Origin: Nymphaea colorata
Taxonomy: Eukaryota; Streptophyta; Magnoliopsida; Nymphaeales; Nymphaeaceae
Length of the DNA: 64,000 nucleotides
Direction of reading: 5' to 3'
Assembly: GCF_008831285.2 (NCBI RefSeq)
Contig: NC_045142.1
Span: 5,773,501 to 5,837,500, forward strand
In this document: positions 49,524-62,700 of the stretch, one piece after another
How positions within the stretch are numbered: the stretch's first letter is position 1
Layout: each line of letters starts with the position of its first letter
The notes under the pieces: model-generated
Databases searched by the model: none
What the model saw: the letters and a program-made list of their open reading frames with translations, nothing else
Told to the model about the DNA's origin: nothing
Position numbers and translations under genes: made by a program

Positions 49524-50110
49524 GAGAGAATATACTAAAAATAAGGAGATCCATCACATTTGACAAAATTTTTGCACAGGATCGCCTTTGTTGAAAAAAT
49601 ATACTAAAAGAAAAGAGATCCGTCGCATTTGGCAAACCTTTTGCCGAAAAGTAGAAACAAAAAATTTAATGTTAGAAAAACCTAATTTTTCAAATGAACT
49701 ATGAGAAAATGTATTACTCTCTATTTTGGCTGGAGGGACGTTAAGTCGTAGAACTTGTCGTAGAACTTGTTTAGTTTTCTTTTTGCTACACTGAGTTTGG
49801 TGTTCAATTGCATTACTCTTTGCACTTTCTTTTCTCTATCTTTTCCTTAATTCTTTTTTACAAGCATAAATTGATGGATTTTAAGGGGGAAATGACAGCT
49901 GAAAAACCAATCCCAAATGAAATGTGTTTAACCAATCTTATTTTACAACTTGGTTTTTTTCACATTTGTTTTCTCTCTCACTCTTCCATCTTCTTTTTGT
50001 CTATATTTTTCCTTGATCCTTCGCTACAACCATTCATCCATCTGAAAATTGATGGATTTCAAGGAGCGAAGAGAAATTGAAAAACTAGTGTCAAATTGGC
50101 TGAACTATTT
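49524..50110. repeat. Two adjacent imperfect tandem duplications (about 69 bp and 178 bp)
   Basis: TATACTAAAA followed by GAGATCC(A/G)TC(A/G)CATTTG occurs at 49531 and 49600. Further on, a unit with TTGATGGATT(T/C), ending in a C/T-rich stretch, occurs at 49870 and 50048. Neither is coding. Confidence 0.7.
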
Positions 50111-50123
50111 TTCCAACTATTTT

Positions 50124-50125
<2 letters not shown>

Positions 50126-50159
<34 letters not shown>

Positions 50160-50296
50160 AAGTATCACTTTTTTCAACTCTCCCTCCCTCCTCAAAATTC
50201 TTCTGTTTGTAAAACAATGGCCAAACCCCATTCTTAGAACTTTGTGCTCTTTGTTTTAGCCTCTTTCTCGATCCCCATCATATTGGGAGACATTTA

Positions 50297-50338
<42 letters not shown>

Positions 50339-50556
50339 TTTCGGCGTTAGGTTTTTTGGCATAAGAGTGTTACGGTGCTGGTAGAGCGTTCGATCTAAAA
50401 GAAGAAAAAGGGCATTGGGTAAGCCCCCCAATGCCCTGGTTTTGCAGAGGAGGGAGGCCACCGCTTCCACTCTTTGCACAGAAGAGGCGACGGCGCCTCC
50501 CTCCAACAGGTGTTGGCTTGTCTTGCTCTCCTTAAGCCAAGTTACTAAGTAAGTTT

Positions 50557-50594
<38 letters not shown>

Positions 50595-50613
50595 GATTGT
50601 AGAGAGAGAGAGA
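50126..50613. repeat. Cluster of three (AT)n microsatellites
   Basis: (AT)n at about 50126-50154, 50300-50335 and 50562-50591, the last followed by (GA)n at 50601-50613. Confidence 0.95.
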
Positions 50614-50619
50614 AATGCA

Positions 50620-51391
50620 GTTATCAGAATCCTTGCTAACAGGTGCAAAACAAAGCGCACACCGTTTGGAGAATGGGGTTGACCATTCTTTGCAAACAGA
50701 AGAGATGTGCCATCTGGTAGGGTTCTTGAACAGATGAACGTCAGAAAAAAGAGTTGGTAATTGAGAAAACCTAACAGGGGGTGTATTTTATAGCATTAAA
50801 TACTGTACTCGAAGTAAAAAAATGAACAATTAAAAAAGGATCTCAACAGTGTTAGTACAGACTAGCATCGAACACGGCCCAAAATTAATTTTGAAGCATC
50901 ATATAATCTTGAATGAAGCCACAAAAGCCTCGTTTTTAATTTTCCGTTCGCTTATTGCTTGAGATAGTACTTTTCTTCTCAAAATGTTTGTGAGAAGGTT
51001 CATAAATGTTGTGCGGATGCTCTTGGACTGGTTGCTTCCAAGAACAAGAAGGTTGGTACCAGAGATCTGGTATTGGTAGTAATGGCTCTGACAAACTCAA
51101 TGCTATTGCGTGATGGCTGCCCTTCTAACGAAATGGCACCGCCATTGATGGGAGCACGCTTTTGAACCAGCATTACAACTGCTTTTCTTTCTACAAATTA
51201 ACGATAGCCACCTTCCACATTGGTCTGTCTACTGCCGGGAAGTCATTGTGGTGCAGATTTAGCGGCTTCATTAACACACACCACTCCCTCTCTCTTTAAG
51301 CAGCAAGAGGCCATTATCGATACCAACGTCTGAATTCGGAAAGCCATTAACTGCGCAGAGCCGGATATCTGACAACACGTCTGGGTCATTG
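50620..51391 (+). promoter_or_regulatory. Upstream region and leader of the BTB gene
   Basis: A TATTTTATAG element lies near 50785, but it is 600 bases from the ATG. A CT-rich stretch ACACACACCACTCCCTCTCT near 51275-51295 may be the leader. No firm promoter assignment is possible. Confidence 0.3.
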
Positions 51392-54110
51392 ATGGCGGAG
51401 GACAGATCCCAAAGGAGCAAGGAAATCTCAGCCATGATCAAGCAGGGTTTCATCTCGGATCCCTCGCTCTCACCCTTCAAGGCGGCGAGAGTTTCTCCCC
51501 CAGCCACCACTCTGGACCACCATCGACCTTCCTCCCCCACCGCCGTCCTGGCTGCCAAGTCGAGCCCCCCTCCTCCTGCGTACTTAGCAGAGAGGTCCAA
51601 TTGCAGTCCCACTCTCTTGGAGATGATGGCCGGAGAGAAGGACACCTGCCCACCGGAGAGCCAGAGGAGGATAAGGGAGAGGGTGGAGAGGATCCTCAAG
51701 GGCTGGGACCTGCCGGAGTCCGGCGACGTGAAGCTCACTTTGAGCTCGAGGGACGGGTTCAGGATCACGGTGAACGTCCACCGACGGATACTCACTGGCT
51801 GTAGCCAGTTCTTCGCCTCAAAGCTCCGGCGGCAAGGGGTCGTCGACCACGAGATAGAGATCTCGGAGTGTGACAATGTGGAGGCGTACTTGGAGACGGT
51901 GGCATTAATGTACTGCAAGGATCTAAGGAGGAGGCTGATCAAGGAGGATGTTTCCATGATTCTTGGTGTCCTAAAGGTGGTGCCCTTCTTTCTTTTTCCT
52001 TCTCAAAAATTTCTTCACCTTTTTGTGCCTCTACTTTCTTCTTTCCAAACTGGGTGTTTGTCAAATTTTGCTCAATGTTCGAGATTTCACGTTTCAGGAA
52101 GAAATTTTCTTGTTCTTCTTTAATTTTGCGTGAATATAGTGTCCTCATTCAATGTGTCGATGATGAACACTTGGCGTTCTCTCTTTTTGTTAGTTTCTGG
52201 TACAAAACTAGAGTTGTATGGTTAATCCCATGAATTGGCTTGAATTTTAACTATAGAATGCATAATCACTTTCATACTTCATGGTTGGCATTCAATCTGT
52301 TGGTGTTGAACACTTGCCCTTCTCTCTTTTGTTAATTTCTGGTATGCTTAGTTCCATGAATTGCCTTGAAATTTGACTATAGTATGCGTGATCACCTTCA
52401 TTGTTGTCATGGTTGTTGTCAACAATGCAACCTTGTCGTTCCCTTCGTTTTTTGCTTACAATTCTTGTCACTGCCTCTACAAGTAGAAAGCTTTGTCAAC
52501 TAGAAAGCTGACCAGGGTACTGGTCAGGCCTAGACACCTGAAATTGGAGTGTTGGTATCAGGAAGAAGAGACTGTTTGGTCCCTGTTGATGGTCTGGCTG
52601 AGCCTTCCAGCACTATGGTGACGTGAATCTTCATTTATCACTGCAATTGCATGGACTTTTTTGTTGTGAAAATATAGCTTTGGTATTACAGCATGAGAAC
52701 CATCTTGTTTAGGGTAAGAAATGGCCATCTTTCTCGAGAAAATCTGGACTTATATCTCCTCTTCTCTTCTTGTTATCTTTATTTATGGACGAGGCTTAAC
52801 CGGTCTCTTATAAAGTAAAACCTGGACGAAGTCTATGATGGCCTTCCTTACGTGTCTCAACCATTGAAAAGTTGTCGACATGCCTGTGCTTGAGAGTCTG
52901 TCTGGCATCTTTAATCTCATCACTCTCAAAACAGTGTGTGCTGATCACATGGGCGATGTCTGCTTTGTTTTTCCTGCGTATGCGCCTGATTTCCAATGGA
53001 GAATCTTGTCTTTTTTCTTCTGTTTAGGGAAAGCATTGTCCATATGAATTATGAGCAATTAATGAAGAAAGACCATATTCTTTGTCCCTTTTACATCTGG
53101 ATGGTTTTGTGAGCAAAGTAGCACATTTAAATGTGCAGGTATCTTCAGCAATCATGTTTGATGCGGGGATATTGTCATGCCTCGAGTGTTTGGAAGCCAT
53201 GCCTTGGTCGGAGGAGGAAGAGGAAAAGGTCGTCTCCACCCTCAACCAGCTTGACCTCCAATATTCTACTGCTGAAGTTCTGCAGAGAGTTTCCCTTGAA
53301 CCATCAACTTCTGAAAACCCTGATGGTATATTTTTACAACTCTTGGAGGGGATCTTATGTGCCAAGGATGATAGGTCCAGAAGAGAAATGAAGTCGCTGC
53401 TATCTGTTCTGCTCAAGGGACATTTGACGCATGGGGACGGCAGTGATGGCAATGGAGTCAATGTTAACAAGGTAGAAATCAACAAAGAAATCCTTTATCA
53501 TATATGTGACAAATGTATCAATGCACTTCTGCAGCACTGTATGACAGCTACTATTGTGGAAGACAGTGGACAAGATCGTGGAGCACTAATGAGTGAAATT
53601 GCTCGGGAAGCAGATAATTTGCACTGGGTTGTTGATATTCTTATCGACAAAAAAGTGTGTGATGAGTTTGTGAAGTTGTGGGCTGACTGTTCAGAGCTTA
53701 CGACCCTGCATTCAAGAATACCTGTCATGTACAGATATGAAATTAGCAGGATTACTGCTCAGCTTTGTGTAGCAATTGGCAGGGGGCAGGTTTTGGTGTC
53801 AAAGAATTTAAGAATTTCCTTGTTGGAGACATGGTTGGAAGCACTGTATGAGGACTTTGGATGGATGAAGAGAGCTTGCAAGACACTTGACAAGAAGTCA
53901 ATGGAGGACGGGCTTGGGCAGATGATTCTTACATTGCCGTTAGCACAACAACAGTCATTGTTCCTGAAGTGGTTTGATCGGTTTTTGAACAGAGGGGATG
54001 ACTGTCCTAACATTCAGAGGGCTTTCGAAGTTTGGTGGAGAAGAGCTTTTGTTAGAAGATACATTTCCGAGGATAGGTCTCAATCGCAGCTTGCGCTATA
54101 TAATAGCTGA
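51392..54110 (+). CDS. BTB/POZ domain-containing protein, two exons
   Basis: Likely a substrate adaptor for CUL3-type ubiquitin ligases or a BTB scaffold, as for the family; no substrate is known from sequence. Exons are 51392-51976 and 53139-54110, joined AAG|GTGGTG to TGCAG|GTATCT in phase 0, giving 518 residues. The start is the ATG at 51392 (ATGGCGGAG, good context). Residues 1-20 include KEISAMIKQGF, then comes a Pro/Ser-rich stretch. The BTB fold begins near 111 with GDVKLTLSSRDGF and includes NVHRRILTGCSQFF. The C-terminal half is alpha-helical and ends with a conserved block, KWFDRFLNRGDDCPN followed by FEVWWRRAF. This architecture matches the Arabidopsis At5g60050/At1g63850/At3g50780 group as I recall it. 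The gene points toward TerC. The intron (1162 bp) carries a tandem duplication. Confidence 0.93.
52147..52410. repeat. Imperfect tandem duplication in the BTB gene intron
   Basis: GAACACTTG(G/C)C, TTCTCTCTTTT and GTTA(G/A)TTTCTGGTA occur in order from 52164 and again from 52308 (144 bp apart), then CTTGAA(T)TTT-ACTATAG at 52240 and 52365. The second unit lacks about 19 bases. Confidence 0.8.
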
Positions 54111-54311
54111 TACATTCTCATTGTATTCATTGTATATTGCATTTTAAGCTGGGATGTTGGAAGTTACAGCCGTTAGGGCCTGAAATTGGTTCAATTTTAG
54201 TGCACTTAAATTGATACGTACCAAGCACACTAGAAGTCCTTTTTCTTAACTAGTCAAAGCAACAACCCTCATGGCAACAGCGGTAAAACCCACTGCATGC
54301 ACCTCCTCAGT

Positions 54312-54317
54312 AATAAA
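54312..54317 (+). terminator. Candidate polyadenylation signal of the BTB gene
   Basis: AATAAA about 200 bases after the stop codon at 54110, in an AT-rich context. It is the first canonical hexamer seen downstream of the gene. Confidence 0.4.
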
Positions 54318-56420
54318 ATATTAGAGAATTATATCTAGTTCTTTTGAAGCATTTCTTTTGAAAAATGAAGTCTTATTGGTCATAATGGTGCTAACCTATT
54401 TCACATGGTTGCACATACGGTAATTGTAAAAGTTTTAAAATGCAACCGTCCCCCAGCCGTACCCGTGTCGCCATACCCGCGTACCCGACACGGGTACCTG
54501 AGCAAAACAAGTGTATCCATGTCACACAGGTGCTAACACACAGATGCTAACTTTCTCGTCTGGAAGATGTTTGCACATGCTTTTGTCACTTTTCATGGCT
54601 GGTACCTAGTGAAATTATGCGAGCAGTCAAAGGTTATGATGCTGTTTACCTACTAATTCATGTTTGATGCACCCATTGGTTACGCTTCCTGGGTTCCTAA
54701 AGCCACATATCCAAAATAAGAGGACGAAGATCTGTTGTTCAATGTGGAGGCTTTACTGAAGAGAAGGAGCTTACCTCGCCCCTCATAAATCACAAGATCT
54801 ATGAAAATGGAGGGTGAAAAAATGAACAAATGGGAACTTTTTCACCAGTAGTTCTCAGAAAATTTGTCAAGTCCAGCGTACGGTGCAATGTTGGCAGGGA
54901 ACTTGTTCCTTCATATGTTGGTCTCGCGAAACGTTTGGTCCTTGCTGCGTGCCATTGTGTAGAAAGCTGATTATTTTTATGGATGTTAAAGCATCTTTTA
55001 ACAAATGTTTGATTTTCGGAGGAGACTGTTGCAATGGCGAGCATAGCAGCAGATTAGTACTTCTAAAGCTTAAGTAGGTTATGGCTGATACTGCTGAATT
55101 AATGATGCAACACAGTTGAGTTGCAATACAGTACATAACAATTGATGTTCTTCTCTATAGGGGCAAAGGTACATGCTTTTTCCTGGGCTTCAGAACAGGT
55201 TTAGTATGAACTTGAAGCTTCCTGTCTCCAGGAATGGTTGTTTGCAGTGAGAGGAACCATGGTTCATTTCTGACTGATCAAGCTGCTTTATATTCTTAGG
55301 CTAATTCCAGTTCATCTGTACAATGATTTTGAGGAAATCATGAGTGAAATCCATGGAACATTTCTTGGATGAAAAAGTTGATGTAAAGAACAGATTTAGT
55401 GGCTATATATGCTTGGATAACTTTCTTGCATGGGCTCCACTGTTTCATTTGTCCTCGTGATTTTCGTTGTCAGTCTGTGGATAGACCTTAACTCCCTGAT
55501 ACATGTGTCTTTGAGATCTAGAGGGCTAGCATGAAACTAGTGCTCGAGTGTTCTGCATGAACATGTTGAAAAAGGTCAAAGGCCTGATATTTCTGTTTGG
55601 CATGCAAACCCTGATTGCAGTTGCTGTTTAAGACTGGTAGCTGCTGATTTTGCCAACTTCAGCCCCTGCTTTGTCCACGACGTAGTTTCTCCTGCATCTG
55701 CTGTTGTCAAACAAGATAGTTCCTGTGGATCGTCAACAAATCTCTAGCTGCCATGCCTGCAATCTCGATGCTTATAATGGGATAATGCCTTTTCTCTGAA
55801 ATTATGAGTTGAAGCTTTACAGGTTCAACTTTCTTCTAACCAATATTTGTCATTTTTTGCAGATTTATTTTAGGGGCAGACGGCATCTCTTATATTGACA
55901 TGTTCATTAAGGAGGAAAATGAAATAGGTTGCTGCGGCAAAAGAACTCCATCCAGCTGGTTAATGCTGTGTAGTACTTTCGAGTTGAAAAAGGTCAAGAT
56001 TTCAATGGGCTTAGATTTGGAAAATGTAGAGTTTGGTGCTGAAAGTGTGTCACAGGCATAATTTGGTAGGAGTATGCTCAACTCCAGCTGGCCAGATCTG
56101 AAAAGGGAAAACCAAATCTGGAAAAAGAGTAAACCCACAATGATTGTCATCTGTATTTTTTAAATTAGTGCCTTGAAGGAAAAATTAGAATGCAGGCTCC
56201 TTCACTACACTAGCCCCCATTATGGCTTCATTAATCCAAAAAAAGAGGAAAAGGAAAGTGGTTTTCAACATTGATACAACCACAGAATGGTTTCCAAATT
56301 CCTTGAAGATATTCGACACAATGAGTGTGCAGAATCGGGAGTCTGCAGCAACAGTGGAATTCAGCTATGAAGTGTAAAGAATTATACTACTCATCTTCTG
56401 TCTATGGATCCTATTTGAAT
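54318..56420. other. Intergenic between the BTB gene and a repeat pair, no gene recognised
   Basis: Near-balanced composition. A CGTACCCGACACGGGTACC palindrome-like motif lies near 54480-54500. No frame with plant gene features was found on either strand. Confidence 0.5.
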
Positions 56421-56429
56421 TTTACCGCA

Positions 56430-57260
56430 TCCAATTATAGGATGCTTACTTATTCGGATTCAAATACGAATGAAGAAAAGGCTATATCATATCTAAATAA
56501 TTTAAACTTAAAATCTAAATCCTATTTGAAACCAACTTTCAAATTTACATTTTAATACAATTCCAAATTTTAAATAGACAACCAAATTTGAATTGCATTA
56601 TAATCTGTTAAAAAACAACTTGTAAAATGTATGGATATTAAATATATGATATTTATTTGAAACTAAATTGATATCCAAATCCAAATCTAATTGGATCTTA
56701 GTTAAAGCTGAATTCAAATCGAAATCTGATTGAATCTTATTTCCTAAATCCGATTGCATATGTGGCTACACAGGAAAGCTGCCCAGCTTGCATCCCTTTC
56801 CCCTTAAAGGCCAACCAAACACTAGGCATTATGATGGAAAAATGCAACTTGATATAAGGCTCAGTTTTCTCTACCACCTCACATCTCCTAAACGAATGAA
56901 ATGAAGACTGCTAGTAGTATATCCATGGAAAGGAGTTCAATTGTCTTTCTCAAATCAGGATCTCAACGGGCTGCATTTGAATGGGATGTACTCTCAACTA
57001 TATTTGCTTTCTTGAATGTTCATATATTTGAAGTCGAATTCAGATTTGATCTTGCGAGTATGAGATGGCATCGTTCTTAACAGTTTGAATTGCGTTATGA
57101 TATGTTAAGAATTTACTTCCAAAATGTGTAGACATTAGATATATGAAACTTATCGAACTAAATCTGAACTGAATCCGAATGGTCTCAGATATTTAAATTC
57201 AAATAAAAGCGAATGTCATTTTTTAAATCCAAATTTGAATTAATTTCTTAATTGGATTGT
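56430..57260. repeat. Pair of GATTCAAAT/GATATCCAAATC-rich repeats in direct order
   Basis: Two diverged copies (about 56430-56760 and 57000-57260). TTTGAATTGC, then a TGTTAA block, AAAATGT, ATTA(A/G)ATATATGA and AACTAAAT occur in the same order about 497 bp apart. Related in composition to 365-560 and 13080-13480. Confidence 0.6.
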
Positions 57261-57299
57261 TAATTTTTTTCGATATCCATTTTTTTTAAGCAGTTTGGT

Positions 57300-59768
57300 T
57301 GGATATATGATCCGACGTCCCTACAAGACGTCAACAAAGTTCTATCCATCTGGCCAAGGGGCTGTAATTGAGAGAGGACAAGAGTTCGCCACCTTAGTTG
57401 GACATTCTAGCAGAAACCGGCAGGTGTCCGCCTCCTCAGCCTTGCTCATCCCAATAAGAAAAACCTTTCTGCATGGTGGGCTTTGCAGAAGAACTTCAAT
57501 CTTGTCAGCCACAGGCGGGCGAAATTACACTCACCTAATGATAGAAAAACAGTGAATTGAGCACTTCCTTATGAAAACTAAACGAAAAGAAACTGGTGAA
57601 AGTGTTTAATTTCAATTTTTACTTCACTGCATGGTCTCTAAAATCAAGCTTCCATCTTGGCCAACCTAATTTGCCCATATCCACACCCTTTTTGACCCTC
57701 GAAGCTTTGCTTAAAAAAAAGACAAACTTTGCAGTAAAAGTAAAGTAATAATTAAAGAGAAGGGAATCTTTTACATTTGTCCCCACCTAGTATAAAATGG
57801 GACAGTCTTCTGACAAATGCAGAACGCTCTCTGAAACTTTTGTCCCCATCTGCGCTTTCATTCCCTTAATGATGAAAAATGGGTCCTCCATACACATAAT
57901 GAGTACCACTCAACATCAAATCAGTCTCACTTTTCCCCCTTACAGTGCAATGCCTTGTAAATCAGCTTTCTAGTAGAAGCTGGCATTAGAGCTCGAAGAA
58001 TGCTGCACCATTTCTCATTTTTAATCTTTTAAGATCATTTTATTTGTTGTTTTTACCCTTCACACTTTTTACGTTTCCTTCCTTGGGATCACATACATGG
58101 ACTTCTCTAATTAAATCAAGATAAAAGTAAGCCGATTCTCTCTCAGCAAAAAACCTCACGAGGTAAATCGTCAAGAAAGTATAAGATACAGCATCAACTA
58201 TCACACTAACAACTTATGTTAGACAGCCCAAAAAACCCTGATACCACCATCAACTCGGATTCCATTTTGAATAATTTAAAACATAGGCAAGTTCTCGGGC
58301 TGTATCAGCAATATTTTTTAGGAAATTCTTGGGAATTCAAAAAAAAACAACATATAAATAATTAATAGAAAATTATAATATTAAGAGTTTGGTACTATTA
58401 TTCTTATAAATAGATTGACACAGATTCGAAATAGTTTTTACGTTTTTTTACAATAAATAAAAGATGGAAACATACACTAAACAAAAAAAAGGGAAAATAT
58501 TGCCATAATTTCATGATATTATCACAGTAAACACTATACCATTTTGGTGATATTTTGAGAATACCGCGAGATTTCCCCTTAAACATTTTGGCATTAAAAA
58601 CACATATTTTCAAAATATCACCCATAGTGATGACTATGCTTTAACCTAATTTTATTCAAACAGATTTTTCAAAAAAATTAATGCTCAGATTTTAATTTTA
58701 ATCTTGATCTACTATAGTTTTCCATGTTATGAATTTCTTCACGTTCAGAAAACCCAAGAAAGATATTCCAGAGTATGCCTTATACAAGAGTCTATAGAAC
58801 ATAAAACCATGATCCAATTGCTGGCAGTTAATTTTGGCAGTAGAATAATTGGCAGGCACTTCAGATTGATTAATAAGGTGTACACGGGGCAAAGAAATTC
58901 CATAAAAATTACACCGTTTTGATCACGGTGTTCACCACATGCACCAGAACCAGGTAAAAAACATCAAGCCGGACAATCAATAAGAAACCATGTGACAGAG
59001 ACAAGCTTGCTCCACCTAACAAAAGCTGAGTTACCATCAACAGAAGACATTACATAAAAGACGTACTGACTGTTGCAGACACCCTTGAGGCCTATACATT
59101 ATTTTGTTCTGCTGCTACAGGGCCATCTCCTTGCCTCTGAAGCAGGAAGGAATAATAAAATTGATTAAACCATTAACTTACAACCTCCTGGAACAAGCAA
59201 CACTGCATCAGGGACGAAGCCACTCTAGAAACAGACATGCTCCCCAAATCCCCGTATGCAAACCTTGGTTACATCTGAGAAATCAACAAATAACAGAGTC
59301 AGTACCTCCAGCCTCAGAGAAAGACCAACTAAACCATCACCAGCCTTTAGCTCGAGACCAGCTGTAAATGATTGTCCCGGTCTAGCTTGGCAGAATTTGC
59401 CAACTCATCAGATGCCAAAGCTAACAGGTTTTGGAACTTTTGATAGAGAAGGCGGTGACGACCAAGCTTCAAACGTAAACTTTGGAGCAAAAGTTAAAGA
59501 GGCCTTGGCACATAGCAGAGAGCGCTCAATCTCCGAAAGGTTGCGATGAGCAAAATCCTTCCTGTTTGTTCAAAATTTCAAAGGTAACAGTTGGACAAGA
59601 TAAGGAAACTGAAAATACCAGGTTCGTCAATGCTGCCAAACAAAAACCAGGTATGATCTGTGTGAAACATGCGTGAGCAAACAGGCATCCAGACATGATT
59701 TTATACACTTCTCTTAAATAACTTTCTCTGAAGATTTTATCCACATGAAATTGAAGCCTTGCTATCTG
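57300..59768. other. Intergenic, including the probable 3' untranslated region of TerC at its right end
   Basis: No coding gene recognised. The TerC 3'UTR (- strand, leftwards from 59768) must lie here. No canonical AATAAA on the - strand was found close to the stop; a GATAAA variant lies near 59735. An 86-codon + strand frame at 57295-57555 has no recognisable motif. Confidence 0.45.
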
Positions 59769-62700
59769 CTACTCCTTTGTGTCAGCAGTTTTGGTCAGAC
59801 TCAATATAATTCCAGCACCCAGGCTTATTGCGACAAAACCCAAGGAAACCTCTGTTGATATGTGGTAACCTAACAAATGATAAGTATTTCATTGTGTGAG
59901 CCAAATGATAGAAAAGTAAATCTGATCAAAGTCAATTACCAGCTGACAAATCTAGACAATATGAACCATACAAAGATGAACAAAGAAGAGCATCGGACAT
60001 CAAACCAAATGCAAGATTTTTGAAGGAACTACTCACCAAAGAAATCCAAAATCATTTTGCAGCCTATGAAGCCCAGAACGACCCCAATACTGGGCTGCAA
60101 AATAGTGTCATCTTAGTGACCATCAAAAATGAAAAATTCCAGCATCATAGAAATAACAAAACATATCCACATAAACAAATGTCAACATTAAAGGATGGCC
60201 CAGTGCAGATCTATAATGGAGGATAGTAACTGTTTGCTGGAGGAAAAATGCCATGAGAGAGTTTTTCACATCGACTGAAGAGATGTCCCACAGAATTAAC
60301 TTTGTTAACCTATAACCTATTGGGAAGGATGCATCGGTGCCCTTCTGCAAGAAAATGAAATACCGTCCGGAGAAAATACCTTTTACACATGCTATTGATT
60401 CATCACAGGACCTTAAATAGTAATGCAAAATAAGACCACAACGAACCATTACAACTTTACAATATATATCTTTCTGTTATTCACAGTTACCCACTAACTG
60501 ACTCTCTCAAAAGGCATAAAGATACACAGAAATGGCACCGATTCAACACAATTTAGCAACAAGATAGTAATTACCAACGCATGAAGAATTTAGCACTTCA
60601 AATAAATGCAGCTATAATGCTAGAAACTAACGAGATGTCAGCTCTATGAAACACAAATGCCAATTCCTGGCAAAATCTTAAATCACAATTCACAACTAAA
60701 ATTACTGACAACTTAAAAAGGGTCAAAACACAACAAAAAAAAAGAAAGAAAAGATTGTTCACTTGCCTATTATCCTGAAAATCCAATAAAACAATTTTTC
60801 TTTCTTTCCAATACCTTAAAACAGAAAAGCCAAGGCTTTAGGAAAATTAATCAATCATACAGATGAAAGATGTTACGGTATTATAGAGAACATATGGAGA
60901 AACTTGCTAGGACTCCCTTTCTGGACCAGGCATAGGGTTTCACGGCCAGGCAATTGCATAAAGCTGTCTGAAACATCTGATTGATTTTGGGGATCCCGAT
61001 TCCAAATCAAATTTTTGTGAAGGCAAAGTATGCTGAAGTCAAGGTCCTCAGTGAATGAAAAAGATACTGCAAAGCACAAAAAGATGACAGATTTCTATAC
61101 ATGGGATTTTGACTTTGTATTTAAATTGATTTGTGATAACCCTGTGAACCTCGGGCATAAACTTCTGATTGACCATTGGATGAGATCCATTAATATCTCC
61201 TATTTATCTTTATGCCACTGCTATGAGTTCCAAGTATAACAAAAAGAAATTGTATCAGGTTGTTATTTGCAGGAGTAAATTCTTACCTCCCGTTCATATT
61301 TAAGTTTTTTTCCCCATTTTTCTTTTTATGAAACTCGTTACTCATACTTCACCACCTCATGGTTTATGTGTTTCTTTGTTCGCACTTATTTGCTGGCTTA
61401 CATTTTCAGAACATTGACAAACAAGCATTGATCAAACATTGAAAGTAGCTAAAAAACCTATTTTTTGAAATTCAGATACTGATAGAAGGTATGTACCAGT
61501 TAACAAAGCTAAAGCACTAACACAGGAAGAGAGTAATAACTTTGATATGAGAAATAATACTAGTTGCTCTTTTCCATTTTCCATATTAAAATTGAAAATG
61601 AAATTTACAATGATCTAGAACAACTGAAGGGTCTATATTCAAATGCATTTATTTTCAATATTTAAACTAAATAAGTTCTTTTACTTAGATTGACCTGGTA
61701 TGAACAGCATAGACCATTTTATGTAAATATGAACTATTTGACTTTAGCAACAGCTTGTTTTCAAAGCTAGAATATGGAAGAGATACAGAATAAAGGAAAC
61801 ATTGTCCTTTGTCTGCCTCTGTCAATTCCAGCAAAACAGTATAAAGTTCAATGCTACAGGTTTTTGTTCTTAATTAAATGTAAAGTTGAACAAAAGATCT
61901 TCCGTTAACTGGCACAGTAATAAAGGTCAACTTTTAAGGAACTAAAATGCTGCATCACTCATGAGGGACATTACCTGCAAATAATCCAACTGAGTCATGC
62001 TAGTAGATATCAGTGTATAGAGTGACCTTAGACCTAGAATATTGAGAGAAAATGTATATATGTCAGAAAACTGAATAATAATGATATGTAATCAGAATCA
62101 GGTAGGCATCCAAGTTATTTTCTTTTTACTCGGTAGCACAATAGAAAAATTATACAAGTAATATCATATGAACACAATTGTTGCCTGGATGCTCTAGGGA
62201 ATTAGAGAAATTCCTATAGCTGATGCAATCTCAATATCGAAACTATGTCACCCGGATGCTCTCTTTGTCTCTCACATTGTGCCTCTCTACAGGAGTCACA
62301 TTGTAAACTATAAATTGTCAAATTCACAACTGCTTCTGCATACATGATGGCAGACATAAAAGAATCTAAAAAGTTAAAAAACAGGCCACCTATGTCATGA
62401 TAAGGAAGAAACAACAGAGACCTTCAAATTCGTACCATTCTGCAATTCCAGCATCAAAGTTACAAAATTCCCTTAATGCCCACTACATCGGTCAGCATAT
62501 TTTCGATTCTTTGTTATGATTATGGAGGGGTGAAGTATTGCCTCTTTTCATCAACACCAGTTATTCAGACATGGATATGAAAGCTGAAGTCTTCTGAAAA
62601 ATGTAACTACTAATTGTATATAACCATACAAAAAGACAATAACCTTATAGCACTAGAATGACAAACAGTTTACTGAACATTTGGCAAGAAGAAAGGAATC

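Noticed and set aside
51271-51957. 228-codon - strand frame opposite BTB exon 1
   Set aside because: It is a shadow of the GC-rich coding exon. The + strand frame carries the BTB domain and splices correctly.
53024-53485. 153-codon - strand frame opposite BTB exon 2
   Set aside because: It is antisense to a well-supported coding exon and has no motif of its own.
57295-57555. 86-codon + strand frame
   Set aside because: There are no known motifs, no splice continuation, and it starts at the edge of an AT-rich repeat.
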